Assembly (NCBI GenBank): GCA_000469685.2
Contig: LS997567.1
Span: 38,591,005 to 38,655,004 of the forward strand
Reading direction: 5' to 3'
DNA length: 64,000 bases
DNA from: Haemonchus contortus
Lineage: Eukaryota; Nematoda; Chromadorea; Rhabditida; Trichostrongylidae
Shown here: positions 13,934-25,600 of the stretch, in pieces
Layout of the letters: every line of letters starts with the position of its first letter
Numbering within the stretch: the first letter of the stretch is position 1
Made by a program: the position numbers and the translations under genes
Notes under the pieces: model-generated
Database searches by the model: none
The model's input: the letters and a program-made list of their open reading frames with translations, nothing else
What the model was told of the DNA's origin: nothing

Positions 13934-14027
13934 TCGGGAGATCCACCTCCAACTTAGCTCCGTTTGCTTACAGTAATTCCACCAAGACTCGGGAAAGCCT
14001 TCGTTCGCTCAATACACAAGCACTAGT

Positions 14028-14387
14028 ATGACACCTATGACTGGAGCAGAGGAAACAGTAGTAAGCTTAATAGCTGCAGGCCATCTCGTCCCCTTGCCGG
14101 AATATCAAGATCCTCAGATGTCGACTAATCTGTTCTCTACTTCAGCTGTTTTCCAGTTTGAGCCGACCCCCCGTGCCCATCCCTATTTAGTAGGTAATCC
14201 TAGGTATCACGACGACCTTAATTGGGTTGTGTACTGGAAAAGATTCCTTCTTGAAAACAGGTTTGCAAGCCTACTGGGATTAGAGCTAAACACAACAATC
14301 TGCAAAGCATCTTGTTTTCGGACCAGATATAACCGTCCATACATCTTCAGCATCAACGCTGTTTATTTGACTGTTGTCAAAAAGTGA
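14028..14387 (+). CDS. Unrecognised 119-codon open frame
   Basis: Starts MTPMTGAEETVVSLIAAGHL and continues with proline-rich FEPTPRAHPYLVGN before a less protein-like tail. A TTTTCCAG acceptor-like site occurs inside at about 14155 and a GTAATC donor-like site at about 14194, so only part may be exonic. One of the longest frames in the window, which by itself is weak evidence. No family recognised. Confidence 0.28.
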   Translation: MTPMTGAEETVVSLIAAGHLVPLPEYQDPQMSTNLFSTSAVFQFEPTPRAHPYLVGNPRYHDDLNWVVYWKRFLLENRFASLLGLELNTTICKASCFRTRYNRPYIFSINAVYLTVVKK

Positions 14388-14708
14388 ACATTCTATTTAT
14401 TTCATTCGGAAATTAACCCTCCACAAGGTTTTTGATATGAAGGGCAATGATCAAGTGTCTAATGAGGGAAGTCGAGAAGCTCAATAGAGTCGTTATGGCT
14501 CGGCGACTGAAAAATGGCCAATATTTCTTTTCAGCAGGAAATTATGAGACGGTAATGTTCGAGCTTACGTGCCCCATTGCTATTTTCTGCTCCGTGGCTA
14601 CCCTTTCTTGCTGGACGAGTTAGAGTTTAGTCTTGCAGACACTCTACATTTGAACGTTTCCATCTGTAGCCGTCGTCTCATCTTTTTATCGGGATGATCT
14701 CATTTCAG

Positions 14709-14783
14709 CGGATCTTCTGGTGCATGAAACCAATTTGGATGAGTACCAGATATCTCGCTTCTATGAGTTGCTGCAATCTGAGA
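14709..14783 (+). CDS. Single candidate internal exon
   Basis: A 75-bp exon lies between CTCATTTCAG and GTAATG. It reads DLLVHETNLDEYQISRFYEL then LQSE and splits codons at both ends (phase 1 in, 1 out). The peptide is acidic and helical. The frame stays open past the donor to 14941, so an unspliced 73-codon reading is also possible. No partner exon was joined with confidence. The open frame at 14028-14387 upstream could belong to the same gene but its splice sites are unclear. Confidence 0.38.
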
Positions 14784-15754
14784 GTAATGTCATACTGTAC
14801 TGCACCATTTACTTATTATTTTTTGAAGGTTATACTATGCAGAAATCCTCTTTTAAGGTATTCAGGCTCTTTCCAAGCCAAATCCGTCTCCCTCACTTCG
14901 ATAAACGTCAGCCGTGGAATGCACATCTAGCAGGGGACTAGGGCTTCAGGGGGGAATCAATAAAATATAAAATAAACTGTCGTAATTGAGACTGGGAGGC
15001 CTAATTTGGCTTTGCATACGAGTGGATTAAGAGTGATGGAGCTGTGAACAAGGTGGAAAATTTTAATTAAAAATGTAGTTTCTCTGGACGCATAGATTTG
15101 CCGTATCATCAAAATCCTCCCAAAATGTGTCATACACAATATTTTGTTAAAATTATTTTTTTTTTGCTTTCTCGCGATGAGAAGTGTTCTGTGGGAGTTT
15201 GCCCAGACAAAGAGTAGGTGCTCTACTTGGATGGGAAAAAGGTCCAGGAGAATATAGCAAGGGGAAGGGGACCGGTCATATGCCCATTTTGCTTAGTGAA
15301 ACTGAAAGGGGAAGTTCGTCTGGGATTCTACGGTTGAAGGTGCCTTTCGTGGAGAAACGATGAGAGGTTCCAAATCTCAAATGAATCTTCGGTTCAGGGC
15401 ACGAACAGAAGATTTTGGACGAGCTGATTGGTCACTGAGAAAGTAATTGCGAGTCCAGATGAAGGAAACAGTGGAATCCTTGAAAACGGCGTGACCGAGC
15501 AGTTAGGAAGGTGGTCCTTGGGATTTCATCTACTCCCAAAGGGTAACAGATGAGAAAATGAAGTAGTTTCGATGAAATAAAACCTGGAAGCGTGGGAAAT
15601 AGTCAGTCTTCTTTGACGTGAAGCCTGCCATTCAGGTAGGGGCATATGGGAGACTGATGAAAGCATACATGCCCAGAAATATATCAGAACGAAGGGACTT
15701 CTGTCCCAACCCCATGACCACTAGCTTGAGAAGTAGTAGCCACCCGTATAATTT

Positions 15755-16231
15755 TCAAGAACGGATTGTAACCAGTTCAGTCCGTAAGGGTAAAAGGTTT
15801 CGAGGGTCTATAAGGTAAAATTGTTTTGTCCTGAGAGCTGGCAATCTCTCTCGTGGAGGTAATTCAACGTAATTTGCATGTGACCAAGTTGAAAGTTCGT
15901 CTTCTTCAACATAATAGACCTCTAAAGATGGGACGATAAACAAGAAGACGAGCAAATTATGTAGTCAGCTGAGAGGACACAAATAGGATAAACGTAGAGG
16001 TAAATCGGGAAAATCACTTACGCTACTTCCACTCCGTTCCGATCTCGGTAACTTCTCTTTCGTTGTAGGAACACAGAATGAAATGGATTTGGATTTTGGA
16101 ATACAGGCTCCATTGCCTTCGACGACACCATCGTCGTTGCGTAAGCTGGACGTACTCGGCAGCACCAACGATTCGACTTCCGACGGTGTACTTCTCATGT
16201 TTGGTGCTGAGAAGCCCCAACGAAATCGGTT
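15755..16231 (-). CDS. Serine-rich exon plus terminal exon, unrecognised
   Basis: Exon 16231-16022 (70 codons, phase 0 to 0) follows TAAATCTCAG and ends at a perfect GTAAGT. It reads NRFRWGFSAPNMRSTPSEVE, then a Ser-rich, probably disordered region and RSERSGSS. The next open stretch 15919-15755 follows a CATCTTTAG/AG tandem acceptor and reads VYYVEEDELSTWSHANYVEL then PPRERLPALRTKQFYLIDPR, ending at TGA. Joining in frame requires use of the second AG of the tandem acceptor; use of the first would break frame, so the linkage is less certain than the exons themselves. No domain is recognised. Confidence 0.5.
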
Positions 16232-16239
16232 CTGAGATT

Positions 16240-18155
16240 TAGATAACTTCAGATAAAAATTAACAAGAAATAAAAAATAACAAAAAGAGATTCTCGACGT
16301 CACGAATTCATAAAGAATAAAAATTGAATCGCATTGAATCTCAAAGTAATTAGTTTGCTTCATCAGAATAAGAATTAAGATCAAATAAAGGAAAAGGCCC
16401 CGGAAGGTCTGGGGATGGGGGGCCTAATTCTACCAAAGATTATGGTATTTAATAATCGGAAATATACTTTGGAAGTTAGTAAGGGGTTGTGCCAGTCCCT
16501 CCGCCAAAGCAAACGCAAATGGCGGGCCCATAGTACCCCCAACAAGCTTGTTGTAAGGGTCTTAGACGGAAGGGATGCAATCGAAGTTTCCGTTGCAGAA
16601 TGGCCAAGAGGGCTGAAACGCTTTTCATCAGAATTTCCAAGTGGAATGCTCGACAAATGTGAGAAGAGAATAGCTTTGAATTTGCACTTTATAGACTATG
16701 AGCAAGCAAACATTCAATTGCAAACATAGAGATATGAGAATTATTCCCAGAACGGAGACTACCAAGAATTTTATATGGAGTAGTTGCTGGAGGAGGTGGG
16801 AAAGAAGCACTTACTAGTAACTGAGAAAGTTAGAGTTAAATGATATTTGGTAAAGCAGGCGTTGGACAGATTGGTCGAGTGATTCCTTACCCCCCGGGCC
16901 GGCCAAAAAACTCATCACATAAAGTGCCCCCACATTAAACGAATCATATGTTCACGGTTCATGGTTGTTTGAACCACACGAAACCCACCGCCCCCCTCGC
17001 CCCAGCTTTCTCGCGGTTCGAGGAAAAGCGGAAGGATTATATTTCCCACCTGGGGAGGAGGAGTGAAGATCGTTGGAAGGAGGCGGACCACATTTACAGC
17101 GGTATGTAGCATTATCAAGAAGAGCCGCTCCCGTTGCAAACGGGGAATAGATATATGGAAAAACTCTCGGGGGCTACGATGACAAAAATATGAGACTATT
17201 ACTTTGATGCCGCCGGCGGCAAAAGACGAAGACGTCGCTGATAATTATAGCCATGACAGAAATAGGCTCGGCATCTAATTGGAATGACGTCTTCGATGCT
17301 GTTGCTGTTTTCAGCATCTCAGCAACATCACAATGCTTTATGATTACTTTTAAAAGGAATGTAGTATTGACTTATACAGAGGTTGACAAAAAAGGTTAAC
17401 AGGAAATCTTTAAGTACACCTTAGTTTCCCTAGAGCTGCCACAAACTACAATTCCATTATCTAGTCTTGATTATCGCAACCAGTGAAGACGGTGTTCCAT
17501 TACTTTTCAAAGGAATGTAGTATCGAGTAGAGTATAGGGTCAGAAAATCGTTTTCGTATATACTATGTAGTATTGACTAGAGTAAAGGGTCAAAAAATCA
17601 CCGTGTCTTCCACATGGGGTTATCACATGTCTCCCAGAAGGTTACATACACAGTCTAGTATAACCCTTATCATAATACTTTTTTGAAGTCTCATCTAACT
17701 TACTTAATTGCATTACTCGTTACTTTCGCTCTGCTTCATAATTTCCATTATTTCACTTATCATCCTTGATACTTAAGAATTATCGCGAACTGTCCCGATA
17801 ATGTATGCCTAAGCTTCACAAGTCAGATATGACTGATTCTATCTAACCGTTGATCTTTTCCAGGGAGGAGGTGGTAGCTTCCGCTAATAATTAAGCGAGA
17901 GTCGACTTTATTTGAAATTATGATATAGGCCAGATTTCAGTCCCAGATCTGGCACTTATCCTAGTCCACCGTGGAGTTCGGATAGATATGTATTATTGGG
18001 TTGTGACATAAGTTCGTAGAGTTTTGCGTTAGAGTTATTTTGCAACGACTTGTTTGGTTTTTAACTTAAGTGTATACATTCATTCGAAAGAGCTTTTTCT
18101 CCTCTACAAAACTGTTCTACCAGTTTTTTTGGGAGTTCAATTGTTCGTCTTGTTT
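16240..18155. other. Non-coding, repeat-bearing
   Basis: Contains the three-copy motif at 17.36-17.60 kb. The 104-codon plus frame at 16415 lacks splice support. Confidence 0.4.
17355..17603 (+). repeat. Short repeated motif, three copies
   Basis: GGAATGTAGTAT occurs at about 17358 and 17513, and ATGTAGTAT again at about 17563. The last two continue as GAGTAGAGTATAGGGTCA and GACTAGAGTAAAGGGTCA, spaced about 52 bp. Confidence 0.6.
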
Positions 18156-18159
18156 CTGG

Positions 18160-18440
18160 CTCAGAAATGGAATATCTAGAAGGAAAAAATCAGCATTTTC
18201 GACATCTGCTTTTCTTGCCGAAACAGCTCGGGAGATATGCAGTGTGTACAGGGAAGGTGTCTTACATAGGTGTGTCTACTGCACAAAAATGGTTCGCAAA
18301 GCTTGAAATAGGCGACTTTGAACTTGAAGACACGCCTCGAAGCGGACGACCTGCAGAATTCGACCAAGGGCGTCTGAAGGCACTATTTAAGGAAGATGGT
18401 AGCCAAACAATTCGTGTATTGGCTGATTATTATAATGACT
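18160..18440 (+). mobile_element. mariner transposase N-terminal fragment, degenerate
   Basis: Reads QHFRHLLF, then in another frame FLAETAREICSVYREGV, then back to STAQKWFAKLEIGDFELEDT and PRSGRPAEFDQGRLKALFKE. This is the helix-turn-helix region of mariner transposases, broken by frameshifts and cut off after about 18430. No terminal repeats were seen. Whether it belongs to the same family as the 24-kb element is not clear. Confidence 0.82.
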
Positions 18441-18974
18441 TATTTAATAATTTATTATCGCAATCATTGCTTTTTGTTCAGAGAAATCTTTGTGAAAAAC
18501 TCTACGAACTTATGTTACAACCTAATACGATTCGAAGTGTAGGTGCGGTAGCAATGGGAATACGAATAAGAGCACGGTAGCAATGTTGTGAAGTCTTTGA
18601 CCGATTAGTTCCAGTTAGAAGCCTCGGTTCCAGCAGATCCTAAAAATCGGGGAGTGACTGTTGAAGAGCGATTCTGCTGGCTAATTACTCTTAATTATGA
18701 GCGAGCCCTCTAAATGGTTTGAAAGTCATCTGAACTCGGTTAAGATGGAGTCAGAAAACTGCAAAAAACTAATAACGAGGATGACGCGGTAGAGTCATCC
18801 CTCGTGCAGAAAAAAATGCGAAATACTCCGCTCAGCGTTAGCGCAGAAGTCATGGGTGCCTAGGGACATGCAATGAATGAGGTCCCGGTTGTACTGGTTA
18901 TGGGTATCATTCCTAAGCTGTATGGAATGGGACCCATATGGGGTCGGGAATAACAGATGAAGGATCAAAGGTCT

Positions 18975-19258
18975 TTGGACGTCGAATGTCCCGTTTAAGG
19001 GATGCACTCACCCACTGACTTCCATTCAGATTCGTAGTGGCGTATTGGATGCGTACAATGACTTACGGTGGCCAGCCGATGGGCAATTCAGTGCTTCAAT
19101 CCTCCTAGGCGAGCCTGGTACCGATTTGCCTCTCCCCTAAAAGAATGGAATGCTTTGTTGGCCTAAACGGGTATCAAACTGGGATTCGAACTCACGACCA
19201 AGCGTGTGTGATAGTGCGTCACTTGCACCTACGTCATCTTCGCCCATATGGGAGGACG
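18975..19258 (-). mobile_element. SINE family A copy
   Basis: Reverse orientation: head ATGACGTAGGTGCAAGTGAC with GAGTTCGAATCCC; body AGGCCAACAAAGCATTCC, GGCTGGCCACCGTAAGTC and GTGAGTGCATCCC. Confidence 0.72.
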
Positions 19259-19259
19259 T

Positions 19260-21215
19260 TAAAGCAGATGGGTCCGCACCTAGTCTGGGTTTCAAGCGTC
19301 TCTGGGACTCAGGTTCAGGCGAAGGAAGGGTTTGCAGGTGATGAAACTGATGACACATCGCATTACTTTACTTTCTACAGCCTGTAGCGTCCAGTAAGCA
19401 ACTCTAGACTCTTCACCTTGGTACGGTGGATTACAAAAGAAGTGGATGCGACGATGTTGACGTTGTTGTTGTCACAAGCCGCTTGAGTAGAAAGTGTTGC
19501 AACAGCGGTGTGTTCGTCAGATTTCTCTCTCATTGAAATTTCATCCTTCTCCTCAGCCTCATCCACCCCCTCCAACCCCCCTACTTCCCTTTTCTCCTAT
19601 CCAATTCCGTAACCACGCAATGACTTTCGTGGGATACAGAGAACGAGCCATACGATTGATAGATGTCTAATGAGTACAACATAAGAAAACATCAATTCAT
19701 AGGGCTTGAAAGTAATGCAAAGGTAATGTACTGAGTAACCCTTGCAGTCTGATACGTCATATATTCAACGTACTCAACCAGTGCTCAAATTTCTATTTCA
19801 CATCCACAGAAATTCGAAAATAATTCTTGGAGTGAAAAAAATGAAAAGGACTGGGAGGGAGAAGGGACTAAGAACATGGTCAGTCGGAAGAGGCCACGTA
19901 TCCTCCGCCTCAGAAGTGATGGGCAGCAAACTTGAGTCCCGCTCTTGAAAATTGTTGCTAACCCAGGATTTTACCACGACTATGATTGGTGCTCTTACCT
20001 CTGAATACAAAAGTAAAGATCAAAGTAAAGTTAAAGAAGTATTTGAGGTTCGAATGTGATAATACGCCATTCATTTACATCTCTTGAAGACTCCAAAATT
20101 TAGCAGGTCTCGAGAGGAAAGGCAGAAGCAGAAGAATTAAGTTTAGGCAGAGTTTCTAGCACTGAACAGAGACGGCTGTGTGAGGAGGGGTGAAGAGGCT
20201 CTATTGAGCTTGAAAGTGGTGCGACGTGCATGAGTTGAAGAACCTTTTTTCATGGCCAGCTGGCACAGGACTTCATTGGCAACTGAAGTTCACTTTTATG
20301 TGGAGAATTTTCTCTCAAAGTCCAATTCAGAATCTGCTGAGCCTGAATACACAAAAAGAAAGGGACCGAACCCCCACTCAGCGTACTCCACACCATGCAC
20401 TTCTGAGCTGTATACAAACTCCACTGAAGGAGGAAAAGGATAGGGATTAAGGTAACGATAGGGCAGATCAGCAATGATGAGGCTGTATCGTCTGATATTC
20501 AATGCTTGTTCAAAATTGATGGGCATTGTAGTGATTTCCATGGGGGATGTTATGTAGGGTTACGTGGACGTTCTGCTTGATGTGCCATACTACTTCTTAA
20601 CTACTGGTACTTTACAGTTACGAAGGCATAGTTGTGAGTGTATGGTAAACGATTCCACATTTTTCAAAACAGGAAGAATGAGAAGTCTTCAGCCAATATG
20701 ACAATAAAATTGTTTCATTAAAAGTTATACTTGTTAGCAGACTTGGACAAACTTCAGTGCTCAATCTCCGAGGTTAACGACTAGTATAGGTATTATGTTT
20801 CAGAAAGACGATGCTCGCACATTCTCATTGACTACTGAAAACTCGGCTATCGTCATAGTAAACGTTTAGTTATGTATGCAGTTCTAGATGCTATATAAAC
20901 AACTAACCTTACAGATAACCAACAACAAGCACAGACCATTAGCTAAGAAAGCTAAGTAGTGGAAGGCTCGTAGGTATCAGAGAGCTTTCAGCTCTAAGAT
21001 TTTTGTCTCGAAAATTGAAATGAAACTCTAAATTCTTCTGAAAAGATATTAAGCGGAAACGGGTTGGCTTATCATATCATAAAAATAAAAGTTACTGTAG
21101 TGTTAGGCAGTAACCTTAATCAGGCAGAGTAATCCATCAGCACAGAAGTCAAATCGTCTTCGAGCAAGAGAAGAAAATCTAGCAATTTGATCGAAAAACA
21201 GGCGTTAGGTAGGGT
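19260..21215. other. No supported gene
   Basis: Only overlapping short frames on both strands. Confidence 0.4.
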
Positions 21216-21446
21216 GTATGACATTTAAAAAGGCCGTTACCGCCGCGAAAAGCGAAAAGTTCGCGCGACGCAAAGTCCCATTTTTAGGGGGCAGTTCAAG
21301 AAGCTGTTGCACAAGAAGCGAGAATTCAAGGTCTCAAATAAGAAGGTAGTCGTAAACGAGACGCTGCGGAAATTACAAAGCATTAATGTTAATAGCTGGA
21401 GATTTCGAAAGACCCGCGAAAAAGGTATACGGGCATATTGTGCAAG
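21216..21446 (+). CDS. Lysine/arginine-rich open stretch ending at a donor
   Basis: After an in-frame TAA, about 75 codons are open without a methionine start. They read YRREKRKVRATQSPIFRG, then FKKLLHKKREFKVSNKKVVV, then NETLRKLQSINVNSWRFRK, and meet a GTAAGAAA donor-like site. The composition is strongly basic, as in ribosomal, histone-like or transposase DNA-binding segments. I could not identify an acceptor or family. It may be an exon or a mobile-element remnant. Confidence 0.28.
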
Positions 21447-21916
21447 GTAAGAAAGAAACTTTTGCCGAGTCTTACCTTCACCGGAACACGGAAATCGGAA
21501 TCTTCGTTCATCTGGGCAATCCTATAAGGGGTTTTTGGGTCATCATGAGAAATAGAAAACACGTAATGTGTAAAGAGTAATTTGAATCCGATCCAAGGTG
21601 TGTGGGTCTGACAAATGGGAGGGGACCAGCACTTTTATAGGAAATCTGTGTTGATTCGAACATGCTCGTAACACGCCAATGTCTCGTATTTCATCGAAGC
21701 CATTCCGCCGCCGCACTGCTGTAGTTACTTCCTGTTTCGACTACGAGTGCGTGTGTGGAGAGAGCATGTACTAGGTGTTTTTCAATACTAACAAAGCCTG
21801 GGAGTTAAAAGCACAGCTCATGATAGGAATGGTTTCTGAGATTTTTCCTAGGATGAACTTATGGCATCCAACGGTAGCACATGGGACATTCTTGGGTCGA
21901 AAAACGACTCAGTTAG

Positions 21917-22276
21917 ACAGGGCGTAATGAGGGTCAGAGTACCGGCTTGGCCGACGGACACACCCAGAATTAGCCGATGGCTCCGTTGAAGTTGCACCAT
22001 TCACAATGGAGCACGTGCTATGTTGAAGATTGAAACAGCCAGGAGTGACCCATGGAGCCATGAAAGGCTATTATTGGCATTGTTGGCTCACTGAGGCTAG
22101 CTTTTCAGGAGAAAACCGGCTGACAGTTTGTCCGAATACCCTTCTGCGGCCGAATACCCTTCTACGGCTGTCGTCGTCATGCAACCTCTTTTCAACTACA
22201 TTTTAGAGTCTTATATCCTTGAAATCCGCCAATTTTCGCGCTTTCTTCACCATCTTTGCACTATTGTGCACCGCAA
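21917..22276 (+). repeat. Dispersed repeat family C, copy 2
   Basis: Aligned by eye with the 8.3-kb copy over the same blocks in the same order. Contains a short internal tandem (CCGAATACCCTTCTRCGG twice at about 22130-22165). Diverged, with indels. Confidence 0.5.
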
Positions 22277-22996
22277 CTTCCATTATTTCACTCAAAATAG
22301 CTTCCTCTACACTATTTTCATCTGGGAATCCACCCTACAGAGATGTAGTCAATCTTCTCCAAAGTGAGCTAGCTCCAAAAAGCGCCGTTACTGCGCTAGG
22401 GTCGAAAGATCGTTGCCTGCTCACTCTAATTAAAGCGTATATATCACTAATTTGATTGTATCCGCTCCCCAGACTTTGTGAGGGACCCCTAAGCTGTCGC
22501 TTTGCATGGCTTCAACATTGCTTCGAAGGCAGCTCTCCTGTCGTAGTGACCAGGACGGTCAGTTACTATCGCCAGCAATTGAAGCTTCGTTAACTCCCAC
22601 ATCGTATCTAAAATCAAATCAAAGTAGAGAAAAGTGAGAAAAGTGCGTAGCTTTGGGAGAAAGCAAAGATAGATTCGGAAAGGGCATTGAAAAAAATGGT
22701 ACAGGAAAAGCAAGTGAGCTTAATGACAGGTAGGAGATTTGTGCGAAAGATTGGATAGGAGAAGACGGCATGAGTGTTCAAAGTGACTCAGGCTTCAGAA
22801 TTTGCGGTGTTTGGGGAGGACAGGGGTGGGGGAGGCATTGGGAAATGACTTTCCTCCTTGTAATTGCAGATTAACGATCAGAACAAACCAGCAGTAACGC
22901 CTAAGTCTTACAGCATTGTTTATAATGGCTAAAAGGCTCTTCATTTTAGTCAACTGAATGCTACCACGACATCAAGCAAGGAAAGTGAGTGGGGGT

Positions 22997-23066
22997 TCCG
23001 GTAGTGCAGTGGGTAGATTCGACGCTCTGTCGGAGTAGGTACAGGTTCGAGTCCCGCCCGGGGCTG
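22997..23066 (+). mobile_element. tRNA-like sequence, probably a second SINE head or tRNA relic
   Basis: Has an A-box-like GGTAGTGCAGTGGGTAGA and a B-box-like AGGTTCGAGTCCCGCC. The T-stem pairs at only three of five positions and no matching acceptor stem was found, so it is not a working tRNA gene. Similar sequence follows B-box at 10082. Confidence 0.45.
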
Positions 23067-24039
23067 AATGGTATGCCGATTACTACCAGTTACTATTACT
23101 GGATTACTATTAACACTTTTTATTTCTCCTGTAATACCTAGCGATAGTCGAAAAAGATGAAAGAGGTAGTAGGAAATGAAGGATTTCAACGACGATGGCA
23201 CTACATGGCACAACAGCAAAAGAGAAGCCGACGTCAAACGGGATTGACGCATGAAGATGGGAAAAAAGTAAAAGGCGAAGGAAAGGTGTCTGAATTTCAG
23301 GGTTTCCGCCATACCGTAGCCCAGGAATGAAGGGGGAATTTACTGGGGAAAGAGTCAAAGATCTGGAGCTATTCTTGATGTTGAGCAATTCGGGACGCTC
23401 TCAAAGCTTCCAAGGACAGATGCTCAGAAGAGCTCTGAAGCACGAGCAATTCTAACAAGCCAGAACGGGACAAACATGTGGGGAAAGGGGTTGCAGTCTC
23501 ATTAAGATGAACTTTTGAGTATACAACGATGACAGCCAGCCTTCACTGCGATAGCACAAGCAACAGCCATAGCAATTGGCAGGCCATAGGCCCCATGTCA
23601 ATCCTAATTCGTCATAGGCCTTCAGAATGCCTAATTTTCAGGATTTCCAACATAATTACACAAAATGTGGAAAGTTTTCCAGAAAAAGGCGTTTTCCGAC
23701 GAACCCACCTTCCAGGAAGATTGTCTACTGCGAGGTTTTGGCGATGCAGACCTTGAAGATAGCAGACTTATTGAAGGCACGGGTACACAGGGCAGCACAA
23801 CTGGAGGTAGCAGACCATAGTCACTTAATTTTCTGAAACAGGAAAAAGTTGAAGATGTGCACGTATGACAGGGACATTGTAATGATCCTTTTAAACCTTT
23901 GTATTTTTACGACTATTCACGAAAAGATGTTTAACAAACCGAAATTAGCTATAAAGTTGGGTTCTGAAGAGCAGGTGGGCTTCTAATTATAACTGTTTTA
24001 AAATTCCCATGGATCTAGAAGAATATAGTCACTGATATA

Positions 24040-24920
24040 TTAGGTTGAGTAAAAAGTTTTGATCGACCTTCGTCCCTTTTTTCGTAGGACCGCTCGGAAG
24101 GACTTCGTAATGGGTTATGGTAGACCGATCCCTAACCTGTATTTTTGAAAGGATATATAAGCATCCCCTTGGAAGTGCTTCGCAAAAATGACTTCAACCT
24201 TCAACTGGCGTCCGAAGCTGTCTGAGAGCTATTGTCTATCACGAATTACTGTAAGGGCATAATCCACCGACGGCTGTCGCAAATATCTATGGCGCATCCA
24301 GAAGGGTCATCGTATCTCAGCCCACGGGTGCCTCATGACGAAGCACCTCCAAGACTAACAGAGAAGTAGACTATGTCCGAGGAAGGTTATACTGTGTCGT
24401 CGGTGGACATTTTCAGGGAATGCTCTACACTGGATAACTTACTGAGGGCTCCACCGTGACCGCCGAGATTTACGCTTTTCAGCTACAGAGTTTGGCCGAC
24501 GTTGCTCGAAGGAAGCGTCTGCAGCAAGAAAATGTTTACCTTTTTCACGATAGCTCTCAACCGCAAGTTGCGAAATTGTTCTGTCAGTAAATTGCCGAAC
24601 TTGGATAGGCAGTGCTAACCCATCCTACTTATTCGCGAGGTCTCGCTCCGTCTGGTTACCATTTGTTTCTTGCTCTGAAACATCACCTCCGTTATAAAAA
24701 TTTTGATGACTGCCCGGAGCTCAAAAATGAGATCTCCAGCTTTTTCGAATCGCGGCCGCCACCATTCTAGGCTTCAGGAGTCAAGAAACTGCCGATTCGT
24801 TAGGCGTATGTTTAGCACAACGATGGAGACTATATTACTAATTGAGATCCTCTTTCAATGGAAATAAGACTTTTTAAAGTGAAGATTGGGAAGTCGATCA
24901 AAACTTTTTACTCAACCTAA
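24040..24920 (+). mobile_element. mariner-type transposon with intact ends and dead transposase
   Basis: Inverted terminal repeats start TTAGGTTGAGTAAAAAGTTT at 24040 and end with the complementary sequence at 24920, flanked by TA on both sides (24038-24039 and 24921-24922). At 881 bp it is shorter than a full mariner (about 1.3 kb); the N-terminal half is reduced. The C-terminal half still reads as transposase: HDSSQPQVAK, then THPTYSRGLAPSGYHLFLAL, then HHLRYKNFDD. There are at least three in-frame stops. The last catalytic Asp, expected before YH in the PSD-YH motif, is Gly. A non-functional fossil. Confidence 0.9.
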
Positions 24921-25177
24921 TACAATTGGATACGCTTGTTTATTCTGTTGTTTATTGGAGATGTTCCTTACGAGCATGTAATAAATAAATAAATCAATAG
25001 AGCCACTTACATACAATGCATAATACATGAATACAAGTATAAGTACACATCCCATACACGTCGGAGAACGTAATGACAAGCTGAGTTGGAGGGAATCAGG
25101 GCGTCAAATAAACCATGGGCAAAGCTCCCATTGTGGGAGTTTCCATCAGATCGATCAAGCACGAGTGCAAAAGTTTA

Positions 25178-25205
25178 AGGTAAGGTAAGGTAAGATAAGG
25201 TGAGG
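25178..25205 (+). repeat. TAAGG microsatellite
   Basis: About five units of GGTAA/TAAGG, the last ones degenerate. Not the nematode telomere unit. Confidence 0.7.
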
Positions 25206-25514
25206 GGCGAGAGAATATAAAATCGACATGTAATGGCAAGTTGAGTTGAGGAGTTCAGACATGAGTTGACAAGTTGTCATTGGGCTCTGTCGTCGCTCAC
25301 CTGACTCCTTCGTTGACGTTCATCGAATTTTAGTCATTTTTCTCGTTTTTCTATGTTTCTTGCCTCGTTAAAGTTGAAGAATGTTGAAGTTCTGAGTCAC
25401 TTAGGTTGTCATATTCCACTGGTTTTATATAATTTCTGAGCTGCTTCGAATTCCTTCGAGTTGGAGATTTTCCCGTGGCACGGAGGAAAGACATTAAAAT
25501 AGTTGAGGGAGGGA

Positions 25515-25600
25515 ATAGCAAGCGGGGCTCTGATAGTGTAAGGGATAAAGAGCACCATGCACGGGGAAGCAGAAGTGCGGGTTCACGTCCAGTTTGAGAC
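25515..25600 (+). mobile_element. Possible tRNA-like relic
   Basis: GATAGTGTAAGGGATAAAGAG resembles an A box and GCGGGTTCACGTCC a B box at tRNA-like spacing. No acceptor stem was seen. Confidence 0.3.

Noticed and set aside
22997..23066. A functional tRNA gene
   Set aside because: The T-stem mispairs and no acceptor stem closes; better explained as a SINE head or relic.
23529..23756. 75-codon frame and an antisense signal-peptide-like start at about 23600
   Set aside because: Antisense frames contradict each other and neither has a usable donor.
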